Notes under the pieces: generated by a model
What the model saw: only the letters and a program-made list of their open reading frames with translations
Database searches by the model: none
Told to the model about the DNA's origin: nothing
Translations under genes and position numbers: made by a program
NCBI RefSeq assembly: GCF_019703515.2
Contig: NC_059372.1
Span: 19,644,931-19,708,930 of the forward strand
DNA length: 64,000 nt
Direction of reading: 5' to 3'
From: Myxocyprinus asiaticus
Taxonomy: Eukaryota; Chordata; Actinopteri; Cypriniformes; Catostomidae
Shown here: in pieces, positions 8,936 through 19,296 of the stretch
Position numbering within the stretch: position 1 is the stretch's first letter
Layout of the letters: the number at the start of each line of letters is the position of its first letter

Positions 8936-10390
8936 ACAAGACAAGGCAAGACAAATTTATTTATATAGCACATTTCATACACAATGGCAATTCAAAAATA
9001 TATTTTTTAAATATATATATAAGATACATAAAAATAAATGTAAAATAAATTAAGAGCAAGAAATAAGAATAAAAAGTAATTTAAAAAAATAAAAATTATT
9101 AAAATGAATAAAAAAGAAAGAGAATACAGAAATAATGGTGCAGTGCAATCAGTTAGTGCAGCACAGTGCTCAGTGAATATATGCACAACTAAACAGATAT
9201 GTGTTCAGTCTGGATTTGAATGTTGCTATTGTTGGGGCACACCTGACCTCTTCTGGAAGCTGGCTCCAGCTGCGGGTGGCATAATAATTAAATGCTGTCT
9301 CACCTTGTCTTGAGTGAACCCTCTGCATTTCTAACTGACTTGATACTAATGATCTGAGAGGTCTGACAGATATTCAACAAACATATCTGAAATATGTTTA
9401 GGTCCTATGCCATTGAGTGAGTAATATTACTTTAAATCAATTCTAAATGTAACTGGAAGCCAGTGTAAAGACCTGAGGACTGGAGTAATATGCTCAGATT
9501 TTTTAGTTCAGGTGAGAAACTTGGCAGCAGCATTTTAAATGAGCTGCAGGTGTCTAAGGGTCTTTTTGAGAAGGTCTTTTAGAAATCCATTGCAGCTGCA
9601 GTAATCCACCCTACTGGTGATGAATGCATGAACAAGTTTCTCTAAGTCTTGACTGGATACAAAACATCTAATTCTTGCTATATTTTTTTAGATGATAGTA
9701 GGCTGATTTAGTTTTTGTTTTGATGTGACTACTGAAACTAAGGTCTGACTCCAAAATAGCACCAAGATTTCTTACTTGATTTTTTGTCTTTAGGCCCTTG
9801 GAGTCAAGGTATGTATTCACCTTTGGAATTTCACCTTTGTTGCCAAATACAATGACCTCTGTCTTGTTGTTTAACTGAAGGAAGTTTCAGCACATCCAAC
9901 TGTTAATTTCATCAATGCACTGGCACAAAGATACTGTAGGGCTGTAGTCATTTGTCGATAGGGCTAGGTAAATCTGGGTATCGTCTGCATAGCTATGGTA
10001 TGCAGTTTGGTTCTTTTTCATAATTTGGCCTAGTGGGAGCATATAGAGTTTGAACAAGAGAATTGAGCCTTGTGGGACTCCACACGTCATGGATGTCCAC
10101 TCAGATTCATAGTTCCCTATGTTCACATAGTAGACACTCCCTTCTATATGTGACCTGAACCAGCTGAGGACCATCCCATTCTCTGTCTAGGAAAATGTTG
10201 TGGTCGACAGGGTCAAAAGCAGCACTGAGATTTAGTAATACCAGCACTGATATTTTGCCTGAATCAGTATTTAGCAGAATATCATTAAGTATCTTTATAA
10301 GTGCCAACTCTGTGCTGTGATGCGGTTGGAAACCAGACAGTATACCTGAGTTCATATCTTCATTTACTTTTTGATTTCAATCTTGTATGA
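8936..10390 (-). mobile_element. 5'-truncated L2-type LINE
   Basis: On the minus strand the sequence enters mid reverse transcriptase near 10390 and ends at about 8936. The tail reads GTGCTATATAAATAAATTTG followed by a TTGCCTTGTCTTG-type short repeat, as I recall for fish L2 3' ends. Between them come the RT core, the C-terminal region (positions 9190-9890, with FKSRLNTYLF near its end) and a short 3' UTR. 5' truncation is normal for LINE insertions. Frameshifts throughout make it inactive. I saw no clear target duplication. Confidence 0.8.
9170..10388 (-). pseudogene. L2 LINE reverse transcriptase, C-terminal half, broken
   Basis: Fragments in order on the minus strand: FQPHHSTELALIKILNDILL, VLVLLNLSAAFDPVDHNI (RT block with the first catalytic Asp), CGVPQGSI, YMLPLGQIMKK, HSYADDTQIYL (the YADD catalytic motif, intact), LNNKTEVIVFGNK, and a C-terminal stretch ending TFKSRLNTYLF. 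The endonuclease domain and the start of RT are missing. Several frame changes separate the blocks. The YADDTQ block and MLPLG segment match L2/CR1-group elements rather than RTE or L1. Confidence 0.8.
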
Positions 10391-11401
10391 TATGACAAAG
10401 GAGACGTGTGTGTTCTTGATGCAGTTCTTAAAACAAGCTGAAGATGGCATGGTTGTTCCTCTGCACTGTCTCTGTACTTTGCACCGTTTTCTCCTTCTTG
10501 TCCAGCTAAGACATCGAGGCTAAAACAGAGGCTGATTAAAATTCATGAGTCTACTATCTGTGTATTACTGTAACTGTTAATGTAGAGTTGGGAAATGTAT
10601 GCCAAATTATCAGGGATATTTACTTAGTGTGTTTTCCTGCATTGTCTAGCTGTTTACATTTCCCAGTCAAAGTCATAATTTGTTCAGGTATTGGTAGTCA
10701 GACTATTTAGTGACTAATCTGTTTTCCCTGTTTTGTTTCACTGTGGATCTAAATGTATGTTTTTGCTATGCATTTTCAGTGCATGTATATGCTTGCATGT
10801 GTACATTACTTCATAGTTTCTGTATGTGCTTGTGCTAGCATTCACATCCATAAGTGTGTGTGCATGCGTGGTATAGCAATATTAGCACACAGCGCCTGGA
10901 TGTTCTTGCTGGATTTGCAATAAGCAGGCTGCATGTATTATTCAGGTCCCACTATGCTCTATGCTTGCTCGTTCTGGCCCGTCCCGCAGGGACTGGACAC
11001 CTAAATTACTATTTCTATTTGATATATTCCCATAGCACAGCCCCTTAAATGTATAGGGAGAGAATAGTGTGTACCGTGGGGGTCACTATGTAGCGGTCAC
11101 TCTGTAGAAGTCAGAGGTGGACTAGAAGATACAGATTTATGCATTCGTTCGTGTGGTGTCGTAAAACAGCAATGTCACCTTTCTTCATGTACACTGATCA
11201 GAAGGGGTCAGAGAGGTAAAATTCTGTTGAATTGGATTGTAAACATGTTTTTATTTCTTTCTTAATCTTTTTCAACCTTAGCTTAAAATGTATTTGACAA
11301 GACTTGCTACCTTAGAATATTCTTCTCTAGTATTGTTATGTGGTTGGTGGTTATTTATTTCATTTGTCCTACTCTATCAACTGTTTTCCGGAGCTACTGT
11401 A
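10391..11401. other. Unassigned sequence between LINE and Tc1-type MITE
   Basis: Non-repetitive as far as I can judge, with TG-rich stretches around 10780-10870. No coding frame or element end recognised. Confidence 0.45.
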
Positions 11402-12476
11402 CAGTGAGGTCCAAAGGTCTGAGACCACAATGAAGATCTGAAATTTAGAATCTAATTTAAACCTGGAAGTTTTTTCTTGACATAAAATAAATAAGAAAAA
11501 ATTAAGATTCTGCACTATTTCTAGGTCACTAATCAAATAAGCAAATATGTGACACTGACCAAGGGTGAATTCCAATCGAAAGTGATCATCCCTATGCCCT
11601 ACTAACTCCAAAGACCAAAGCTCCTGATGTGGACACTCTGAAGAGAGTGTGGCACTGCAGTTTGATTGTACCCTTCACTAAAAGTCTTGTAAAAGGGCCA
11701 TATTTGAAAAAAAAAAGAAACGACTTTGTTACTTTTGTTTGGAACAAACCTTCGAGTGGTGTCCCCTTCCCGAAGTGCCCTTCAAGGGTGCAAAAATGCA
11801 GTTTGAAAAACAGCCCATATTAACTCCCTTGTACAAAAGGTCAGATTTTCTTGCTTCCATTAATGGGCTTTTTTGGAGCATTCTCAAATTAGGCTGGATA
11901 ACATGGATCACTAGATTTTTTCATAAACTTTTGGAGTCCATGTCAGCTCGACATTACAAGCTGTTATTAAAGCTAAAGAGGCACATGGGTAAATGATGTG
12001 ACGCTCAAATCTATTTAATTATGAAATCATAAACATTACAAATGCAATTAAAGAAATAACTGATGATGAACGTTTTCAATTCAAGTAATTTTGGTATTTT
12101 TTCTGAGGCTTAAAGTAAAAAATTTCATGACAGTTTTATCGTCATTAAATCAATTATTTTGTAGAAAATGCTATAAATGTTTTTTAAAAACTTGTGAAAC
12201 CCACATGGACTCAAATATAAAATTTCTACAAACTTGACTTGATTCTTTTTAAATAGATTTGGAAAAGATTTCTAATTTTAATAATCTTAGACAACCTTAG
12301 TTGTGAATGACACACATACCAAAAACAAATGTATTTTTTTACATTTTTAATTTGTAATTTTTCAGTTCAGATTTTTACTCACATTGTTCTGATGATAATA
12401 TACAGTCAACTTTATGGAAAAAAAATAAAATAAAAATAAATTATCCATGGTGGTTTCCGACTTTTGCACCCCACTG
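11402..12476 (+). mobile_element. Tc1/mariner-type MITE with nested insert, 1,075 bp
   Basis: The left end CAGTGAGGTCCAAAGGTCTG and inverted right end (minus strand CAGTGGGGTGCAAAAGTCGG) form terminal inverted repeats next to TA on the left and CA on the right. Three relatives occur in the window (20217-20602, about 57440-57890, 60222-60545). Compared with the copy near 57540, sequence at about 11559-11828 is extra, so a second element of about 260 bp has inserted. That insert carries AGGGTGAATTCCAATCGAAA near its left edge. No transposase is present. Confidence 0.7.
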
Positions 12477-13667
12477 CATGTCTACTAAATATGATCTATA
12501 AATGTCCTTTTGAGTGTTTCATGAAGTCCAGAATTAATTAGCCAAAAATAAACCACTGTTATTTCTTTCACGTGTGTGTCAGGCAGCCCTGAAAACAGAT
12601 CCTGTTCATTTTCAAGTAAACATGTTTTAGAGCCTGGAGTAGTTTTCATTGGCTTCTCTCCAGATGCTGTTTCATGGCCAAAGCTGTGAGCTAATTACAC
12701 CTTTGTTGCTAATGTTCCTGCCAATAAACACCATAACTGAGGTCAATAGTTTAGCTGGGCCTTTTTTCCTTCATTTCTTTGGCCTGTTATTTATCTTTTT
12801 TTTTTCCTGTGGTGGCCCCTCTTCGCTCCCCTGCTTTCTGCCATAGCCAGGAGGGGTGGAGTTTGGAATTGAGGCAAGCATCTGGGTGAAGCCTGCTGAA
12901 TGCGGCCCTTTTTTGCAGCAACCTGCGGTCGCTAGACCTCGTGAGGCAGTAGCGAGAACGGGCCCTAAAACAGCACCTCAAGTTTTTCTTCCTAAACTCA
13001 CACCCTTCCTATTCTGTCTTCTCCTCCTGTTCTCGTCTCACCTTTCACCCCTCTTGCTCTCTCCCCCATTTCAGTTGGAAACCTTCAGTTTGGATTGTGT
13101 AATTGAAGCAGCAAAGATCTGTGGCTTGGATTGTGCAGAAAGATTTATCGAAAACTGGAGAGGCATGGTGGTCCAAGGGTGCACTGAGGAGGTCAGATAA
13201 ATGAAAATGGCTTGGCTGTCTTGTAACAAGATCATAAAAAGCAAACAAAGGTTTGCAGAAGAAAAAGCAATCGCTCGTTCGGCCATCACTCTACAGGGGT
13301 TGGGGCACATTGTATGAGAATTAGATTCTGCATGCAAGTCAAAAGCAGCTGAACTATTGTCTCAGGTTCAAATGATCTCTCAAATGAACAGAGTCACAAG
13401 GCCCAACCCCCTAGTGTGTGGCTGGAGCATCCCAAGGTCACATCTTGGGGACAAAAATGAAGTGGATAAGAAAGAAAGAAATTGTTACCTTTTTAAACAC
13501 AACTCACTTATTCAAACCTTATCATCCAAGGTTGAGTCATGTCTTTCAAAATAAATGCCATTCTTTATTGTGACGTCCAGAGGCTCTACACTTGAGATTT
13601 AAATAGGCATTTGTAATGAGCTGTTGTTGTACATCTCATTCATACCAGTATTGGAAGCCTGCTTTCT
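12477..13667. other. Unassigned sequence including a GC-richer block and a splice-acceptor-like site
   Basis: Unlike its surroundings, 12800-13450 is complex and GC-richer. A pyrimidine tract of about 55 bases ends in CCCCATTTCAG at 13074, a strong-looking 3' splice site, with CTAAAC upstream near 12992 as a possible branch point. The following open frame reads LETFSLDCVIEAAKICGLDC and runs to a stop near 13200. I recognise no protein family, so it could be an exon of an unknown transcript, conserved non-coding DNA or chance. Confidence 0.3.
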
Positions 13668-13866
13668 AAGGGTGTGTTCACACTTGGCAGGTTTGGTTCG
13701 ATTAAAACAAATTCTGGTGCGATTGCTCTGTTAGTGCAGTTCATTTGAACAAGTGTGAACTCTGCCATCCGAACCTTGGTGCGCACCAAACAAGCGGACC
13801 GAGACCGCCTGAATAGTGGGTCTTGGTCCACTTCCAAACGAACTCTGGTGCGGTTCGATTGATATA

Positions 13867-14067
13867 CAGGTGCATCTCAATAAATTAGAATGTCGTGGAA
13901 AAGTTCATTTATTTCAGTAATTCAACTCAAATTGTGAAACTCGTGTATTAAATAAATTCAATGCACACAGACTGAAGTAGTTTAAGTCTTTGGTTCTTTT
14001 AATTGTGATGATTTTGGCTCACATTTAACAAAAACCCACCAATTCACTATCTCAAAAAATTAGAATA
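13867..14067 (+). repeat. Left terminal inverted repeat of the Tc1 element
   Basis: Pairs with 15176-15376 almost base for base. Ends CAGGTGCATCTCAATAAATT outside and AAAAAATTAGAATA inside. Confidence 0.92.
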
Positions 14068-14165
14068 TGGTGACATGCCAATCAGCTAATCAACTCAAAA
14101 CACCTGCATAGGTTTCCTGAGCCTTCAAAATGGTCTCTCAGTTTGGTTCACTAGGCTACACAATC

Positions 14166-15097
14166 ATGGGGAAGACTGCTGATCTGACAGTTGTCCAGAA
14201 GACAATCACTGACACCCTTCACAAGGAGGGTAAGCCACAAACATTCATTGCCAAAGAAGCTGGCTGTTCACAGAGTGCTGTATCCAAGCATGTTAACAGA
14301 AAGTTGAGTGGAAGGAAAAAATGTGGAAGAAAAAGATGCACAACCAACCGAGAGAACCGCAGCCTTATGATTGTCAAGCAAAATCGATTCAAGAATTTGG
14401 GTGAACTTCACAAGGAATGGACTGAGGCTGGGGTCAAGGCATCAAGAGTCACCACACACAGACACTACAGTTGTCGTATTCCTCTTGTTAAGCCACTCCT
14501 GAAACACAGACAACGTCAGAGGCGTCTTACCTGGGCTAAGGAGAAGAACTGGACTGTTGCCCAGTGTTCCAAAGTCCTCTTTTCAGATGAGAGCAAGTTT
14601 TGAATTTCATTTGGAAACCAAGGTCCTAGAGTCTGGAGGAAGAGTGGAGAAGCTGCAATGGTGCAATGTCATCTGCTGGTGTTGGTCCATTGTGTTTTTT
14701 GAAAACCAAAGTCACTGCACCCGTTTACCAAGAAATTTTGGAGCACTTCATGCTTCCTTCTGCTGACCAGCTTTTTAAAGATGCTGATTTCATTTTCCAG
14801 CAGGATTTGGCACCTGCCCACACTGCCAAAAGCACCAAAAGTTGGTTAAATGACCATGGTGTTGGTGTGCTTGACTGGCCAGCAAACTCACCAGACCTGA
14901 ACCCCATAGAGAATCTATGGGGTATTGTCAAGAGGAAAATGAGAAACAAGAGACCAAAAAATGCAGATGAGCTGAAGGCCACTGTCAAAGAAACCTGGGC
15001 TTCCATACCACCTCAGCAGTGCCACAAACTGATCACCTCCATGCCACGCCAAATTGAGGCAGTAATTAAAGCAAAAGGAGCCCCTATCAAGTACTGA
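14166..15097 (+). pseudogene. Tc1-like transposase, two lesions
   Basis: The start at 14166 (MGKTADLT) fits Tc1 proteins; an upstream in-frame ATG at 14130 only adds leader. The N-terminal half has the paired-type helix-turn-helix region (CSQSAVSKHVNRKLSGRKKC) and a basic linker. The first catalytic Asp is in VLFSDESKF, directly before a TGA stop (14601) where Tc1 proteins have Cys. Shortly after, around 14650-14665, a deletion shifts frame. The second half (14666-15097) has the second Asp in FIFQQDLAPAHT and the Glu in SPDLNPIENLWG, 34 residues apart (DD34E). It cleaves DNA at the inverted repeats and inserts at TA. Only these two lesions are obvious, so it is recently dead. Confidence 0.9.
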
Positions 15098-15175
15098 GTA
15101 CATATACAGTAAATGAACATACTTTCCAGAAGGCCAACAATTCACTAAAAATGTTTTTTTATTGGTCTTATGATG

Positions 15176-15376
15176 TATTCTAATTTTTTGAGATAGTGAA
15201 TTGGTGGGTTTTTGTTAAATGTGAGCCAAAATCATCACAATTAAAAGAACCAAAGACTTAAACTACTTCAGTCTGTGTGCATTGAATTTATTTAATACAC
15301 GAGTTTCACAATTTGAGTTGAATTACTGAAATAAATGAACTTTTCCACGACATTCTAATTTATTGAGATGCACCTG
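15176..15376 (-). repeat. Right terminal inverted repeat of the Tc1 element
   Basis: Inverted partner of 13867-14067, ending GAGATGCACCTG before the TA duplication. Confidence 0.92.
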
Positions 15377-15903
15377 TATGAATGCAACATGGACCAAAGA
15401 CGTCTAAATGGACCAAAAACAGGAAGTAATTTGCCTAATACTGACCTCAAGCGTACCTGGTTCTTCTCATCATAGGAGCTATGTTGCCCATCGGTACAGA
15501 CGTCGGAACCGCCGTCAGCCGTCCTTGCAGCATATCTTCGTTTGTTTGTGCAACGGAGGAATTCCTTGCGCTGTTTTGACTCCTTTACAAATTTTATTAG
15601 CTCTTTGTTTGTTCTCAGCTGGTAAAAATACCACCATATACATATATAAATCCAAGGAGTGCATTTCGCTCAGCAGCCAGCATTGTTTTGGATGTTCGGC
15701 AAGTTCCGTCGCAAAATATACATCATAAAAGCTGTCCAATCAGGTTGTGACTTTTTCCTGATGCCTTTTGCTTCATATCTTTTGGTTTGGTGTTAAAAAT
15801 GCCAGTGTGAACGCTAAGCAAACCAGGACTAAATGTATCATTTTCTTTTTTGGTCCAGACCAAGAGGACCAAGAGAACCGAACTACAAGTGTGAACATAC
15901 CCT

Positions 15904-17214
15904 AAATCTGAAATGTGTCCTTTCTAGCACCACTGAACGGCACATAAGTGCCTTTTGATGTCTTGTTCAGTGATGACACATAATTATAATGCATGTGTGT
16001 AAAGTCTTTCTGTTCAAGGACACCACAGCACATGGTTGCCACCATACCTGTTACTGCTTTGATGGCTTTCTGGTTGCTCCCCACCCTGTATTTCACCTCT
16101 TTTTCCTCACTTTCTGATTTCAGAAATCAGTAGAATCATCATGCTCATTCAAAAGATTTTTGAGCCAAGTGGATTTTGAATGAATGAAATTGTATATTTG
16201 ATAATTAGCTACATTGCTTGATTATTGTAGGTATTATTATTTTTTTGTTTAAAATGCTCTGGCAGCCAATCGAATCGTACCTTCAGCAGATCATTTGCTT
16301 TAAACTGAAAATTCTGTCATCATCCCATGATGATTAAAAAGTGCATGATTTTTTTTCTCTCCATCCAATGGAAATGCATGGTGATCACTGCATGTTCATT
16401 TGCAATTTTGCTTGCTTCATTTAAAATAAATAATTATAAATTAGCTCATGACCGGGGTCTCCTTGTACACTAAATGAAAACTACACCACTAGACTACACT
16501 GAAAAAGGAAAGCAGCTCTGTTAACAACTAAACTAGTACACTTGAAATCAACTTAATACATTTATGTTTGAGATGAGAACATAATAATATTGCATAAAGT
16601 CCAAGTGATATTCCACACAGTCATTAAAAAGTGATATAATCACATTGCTATGAAATGTTCAAATGGATTCAGACTTCTAATGGATGTTGTTCACTCAATG
16701 TGATTTTTACTGCTTGCTTAATTAAATTATTTAAAATGAGAATGCAACACAATTCTTTAGTATTTGGTATGCACTTCATTTCATTGTGTACAATCCATCT
16801 ATGTTCACTTAATCCAGTTGTGTTGGGACTATGTGAATATTATTTGTTGCATTAATGTATTGCTGAAACTGGGCAGAGGATTTCCAGTTCCCAGCATGCT
16901 TTGCTCAGGACTGGATTGGAAGAATACAATTTTAAATTAAATGATATTTTATTGTATTTCTACCAAAATGAAACAAGTAGGAGATTTATGTGTTTAATGT
17001 TCGGTTAAGTTTGGTTTTAGTGGAGTTTATATGTTGAATTGTTTTAGAGGTTACCATTGTGGAGAAGAGTGCTGCTAATGGTTAGATCGAGGTTGAGTGG
17101 ATGACTTCTGAAAAACCAGTGTGTATTGCTTTACTTATGAACCAAATACTGAGGGATTAACAGAAATGACTGATTGTGGCTCTGTAAACTCAGTACCACT
17201 ATACTTATTATACA

Positions 17215-17216
<2 letters not shown>
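15904..17216. other. Unassigned AT-rich sequence
   Basis: Around 16495 the motif TACACTGAAAAA begins a stretch resembling a common fish MITE; a similar inverted end is at about 49060-49075. I could not define both ends here. The rest has no recognisable feature. Confidence 0.4.

Positions 17217-17307
<91 letters not shown>
17217..17307. repeat. (TA)n microsatellite, about 90 bp
   Basis: About 45 uninterrupted AT units. Open frames of alternating Ile-Tyr on both strands are artefacts. Confidence 0.97.
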
Positions 17308-17313
<6 letters not shown>

Positions 17314-17473
17314 GCTAATGTATTTGTTGGTAACTAGCAACAAGCTGCTAGATTAAATAGAGTTATTTGAACAGATCAAAGTTAAGTTAGGTGTTCATTA
17401 CGCAAAGTATTTGAGTAGAGCCTACATTTTAATTTCATATAAAAAAACTAAATTTCATTGTGTGGAACCAATG

Positions 17474-17956
17474 TGTAATGATGAGTCAACGGAGTTGAGA
17501 TCCATGTGCAGCTTTTAATAACAATAAACATAGTAATACTGACCGGCAGGGTTCAAACACCAGCAACAGTAATATCCAAGGCAGTCCAGAGAGTAGTCGA
17601 TAAACAGACAAGAGGTCAGGGCAGGCGGCAGACAATCACAGGTTATATCCACGTAAACAAAGCAGTAACAGTAGGCAGGCAGCAATGGGTCAAATCAGGG
17701 TAAACAGTACAGGATCATACACAGGCAAGGTAGTAAACACAGGTAATGCTCAGAAATGTCAGCCAGGGCAAAACAAGACTTCACAATGAGAGAGAGTGAG
17801 AGTGAGTCTTAAATAGCTTAGATAATGAGAAACAGGTGAGCAGGTAATCAGTGCGAGGATTATGGGAAATGGAGTCCAGAGAGTTAAAGTCAATACCTGG
17901 GTGATGGAGCCCTCTAGTGGTGCGCGGTAGGAACTACAGAGGCGTGATTCGTAACA
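17474..17956 (-). repeat. 3' LTR (minus orientation)
   Basis: Matches 19297-19785 closely along its whole length. A TATA-like run (TATTTAAGACTC on the minus strand) lies about 150 bp from the LTR start and may be the promoter. Confidence 0.88.
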
Positions 17957-17974
17957 GAGCCCCCCCCTCCCGAG

Positions 17975-18778
17975 AGGCCCCTGAAGCAAGGAGGCAAGCG
18001 ATGCTGGGGTCCAAAGAGACCAGGGCAGATCAGGTAGACGACCAGGGGACCAAGGAAACCAGGGCAGATCAGGCAGATGACCAGGAAACCAAGGGAGCCA
18101 GAGCAGATTAGGCGGATGACCAGGAGACCCAGAAGACCGGAGCGGATCAGGCGGACAGTCATGAGACCAAAGGCGAAGCCGTAGAAGGCAGAGCTGTGGC
18201 AGGCTTGAGGCTAAGAGTCCAGGATAACTGGGAAATGACCTGGACAGAGCCTCGGGAATGACCTCTGTGGTCGTGGGCGTAGACAGAGACTCGGGTACAA
18301 CCTCTGTAGTCATGGGTATGGACTGAGACTCGGGAACGACCTCTGTGGTCATGGGCGTAGACAGAGACTCGGGTATGACCTCTGTGATCGTGGCCGTGGA
18401 CAGAGACTTGGGTATGACCTCTGTGGTCATGGGCATAGGCAGAGACTCGGAGACGACCACTGTGGTCGTGAACATGGGCATAGTCTCGGGAACGACCTCT
18501 GTGGTCGTAGACATGGGCATAGTCTCGGGAACAACTTCTGTGGTTGTGGACATGAGCAGAGACTTGGAAACGACCTCTGTGGTCGTGAACACTGGTAGAG
18601 ACTTGGAAACGACCTCTGTGGTCGTGAACACTGGCAGAGACTTGGAAACAGAAGCCTTTCCACTACTCCTCCTCCTCCGGATGGCCGAAGTAGGCAACGC
18701 AGGCTCTGGGGCGGACGAGGCTGGCAACGCTAGCTCTGGGATGGACGAGGCTTCCAGCTCCTTGACTGTGGCAGGCAT
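17975..18778 (-). CDS. Ser/Thr/Pro-rich tandem-repeat open frame inside the LTR element
   Basis: The open frame runs on the minus strand from an ATG at 18778 and stays open into the 3' LTR (stop near 17759). After a short Ala/Pro/Ser-rich start and an Arg cluster (RRRRSSGK), about ten units of 13 residues follow (for example KSLPVFTTTEVVS, ETMPMSTTTEVVP, ESLSTPMTTEVVP), then about three Pro/Trp/Leu-rich 13-residue units (FPWSPGRLPDLPW type). Both are 39-bp DNA minisatellites kept in frame. No known domain. It may be a decayed, expanded gag-like segment or an accidental open frame in minisatellite DNA; I cannot decide. The opposite strand is open too (18345-18884), which weakens the coding case. 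Confidence 0.35.
18000..18160. repeat. Second minisatellite, about 39-bp units
   Basis: Units such as ACCAGGGCAGATCAGG with GTAGACGACCAGGGGACC recur three to five times with variation. Confidence 0.7.
18245..18650. repeat. 39-bp minisatellite, about 10 units
   Basis: Units read roughly CTCTGTGGTCGTGAACACTG then GTAGAGACTTGGAAACGAC on the + strand. Unit length is a multiple of three, so every copy keeps one reading frame. Confidence 0.85.
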
Positions 18779-18885
18779 TGGCCGTGGGCATCGGCTTGTT
18801 GGCCGTGGCAGGTGTGGGCATCGGCTCGTTGCCCGTGGCAGGCTTGGGCGTCAGCTCATTGGCCGTGGCAGGCAAGGGCACTGAC
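18770..18885. repeat. Third minisatellite, about 30-36-bp units
   Basis: GGCCGTGGCAGG / TGGGCATCGGCT repeats three or four times. On the minus strand it reads as PATANEPMPT-like units. Confidence 0.7.
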
Positions 18886-18964
18886 AATTTGTTGGAATGG
18901 GTCTTCGTGGCCCTACACCGATATCAGTGGCGGATAGTTCAAATTGGAGACAAGGGCCGTGAAG

Positions 18965-19105
18965 GCCTTCGAGCAATGAGTCGCAGAAGGCTGGATTATG
19001 GCATGGCATGGAGCCGACTCAGATTTGACTGTGACATGGCATGGAAAAGACTCAGACGTGGCTGTGACATGACGTGGAGCAGACTCAGACGTGGCTGTGG
19101 TCACC
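18965..19105. repeat. Fourth minisatellite, about 33-bp units
   Basis: GACTCAGACGTGGCTGTGAC followed by ATGGCATGGA-type spacers recurs about four times. On the minus strand it reads TATSESAPRHV, TATSESFPCHV and similar 11-residue units. Confidence 0.75.
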
Positions 19106-19289
19106 GGGTGGAAAAGAAATGGGAGTACTCCCTTATTGATAAGTCCGGCTGGCTTAGTTGAACGAAGAATGCTGCTAGATCCATGGTGTGGTGAATTGTT
19201 CTAGATGAGGCTGGGTGTGCCGCTGGGTTCGATGAAGGTGTAGAGACCTCGGTGGTTAGTTGAAAAAGCGCTGGATCGGTTTGTGGCAA
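19101..19289 (-). CDS. Short gag-like leader frame of the LTR element
   Basis: The first frame after the 5' LTR reads MPQTDPALFQLTTEVSTPSS and later MDLAAFFVQLSQPDLSIRE, ending after HFFSTR. Position right after the 5' LTR is where gag would start. No nucleocapsid or capsid motif is visible, so the label is positional only. It stops before the minisatellites. Confidence 0.3.
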   Translation of the reverse strand: MPQTDPALFQLTTEVSTPSSNPAAHPASSRTIHHTMDLAAFFVQLSQPDLSIREYSHFFSTR

Positions 19290-19296
19290 AGTCTTC

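Larger units (their letters stand above)
13867..15376 (+). mobile_element. Tc1-like transposon with 201-bp inverted repeats, 1,510 bp
   Basis: TA (13865-13866 and 15377-15378) flanks ends reading CAGGTGCATCTCAATAAATT. Arms at 13867-14067 and 15176-15376 pair closely over 201 bp. One transposase gene lies between. This is the complete architecture of a fish Tc1 element; only the transposase is damaged. It sits inside the MITE at 13669-15903. Confidence 0.93.
13669..15903. mobile_element. MITE with TTCACAC ends, interrupted by a Tc1 element
   Basis: The left end AGGGTGTGTTCACACTTG and inverted right end (minus strand AGGGTATGTTCACACTTG) bracket about 720 bp of element sequence once the Tc1 at 13867-15376 is removed. 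The target duplication is unclear. GGACC/GGTCC-rich stretches near both ends extend the imperfect pairing. There is no coding capacity of its own. Confidence 0.7.

Noticed and set aside
14725..15006. 93-codon minus-strand open frame
   Set aside because: Antisense shadow of the Tc1 transposase.
17121..17343. Open frames of alternating Ile-Tyr on both strands
   Set aside because: They are translations of the (TA)n microsatellite.
18345..18884. 179-codon plus-strand open frame with GRDLETTSVVVNT repeats
   Set aside because: It is the opposite strand of the minisatellites inside the minus-strand LTR element; orientation of the LTRs and purine tract favours the minus strand.
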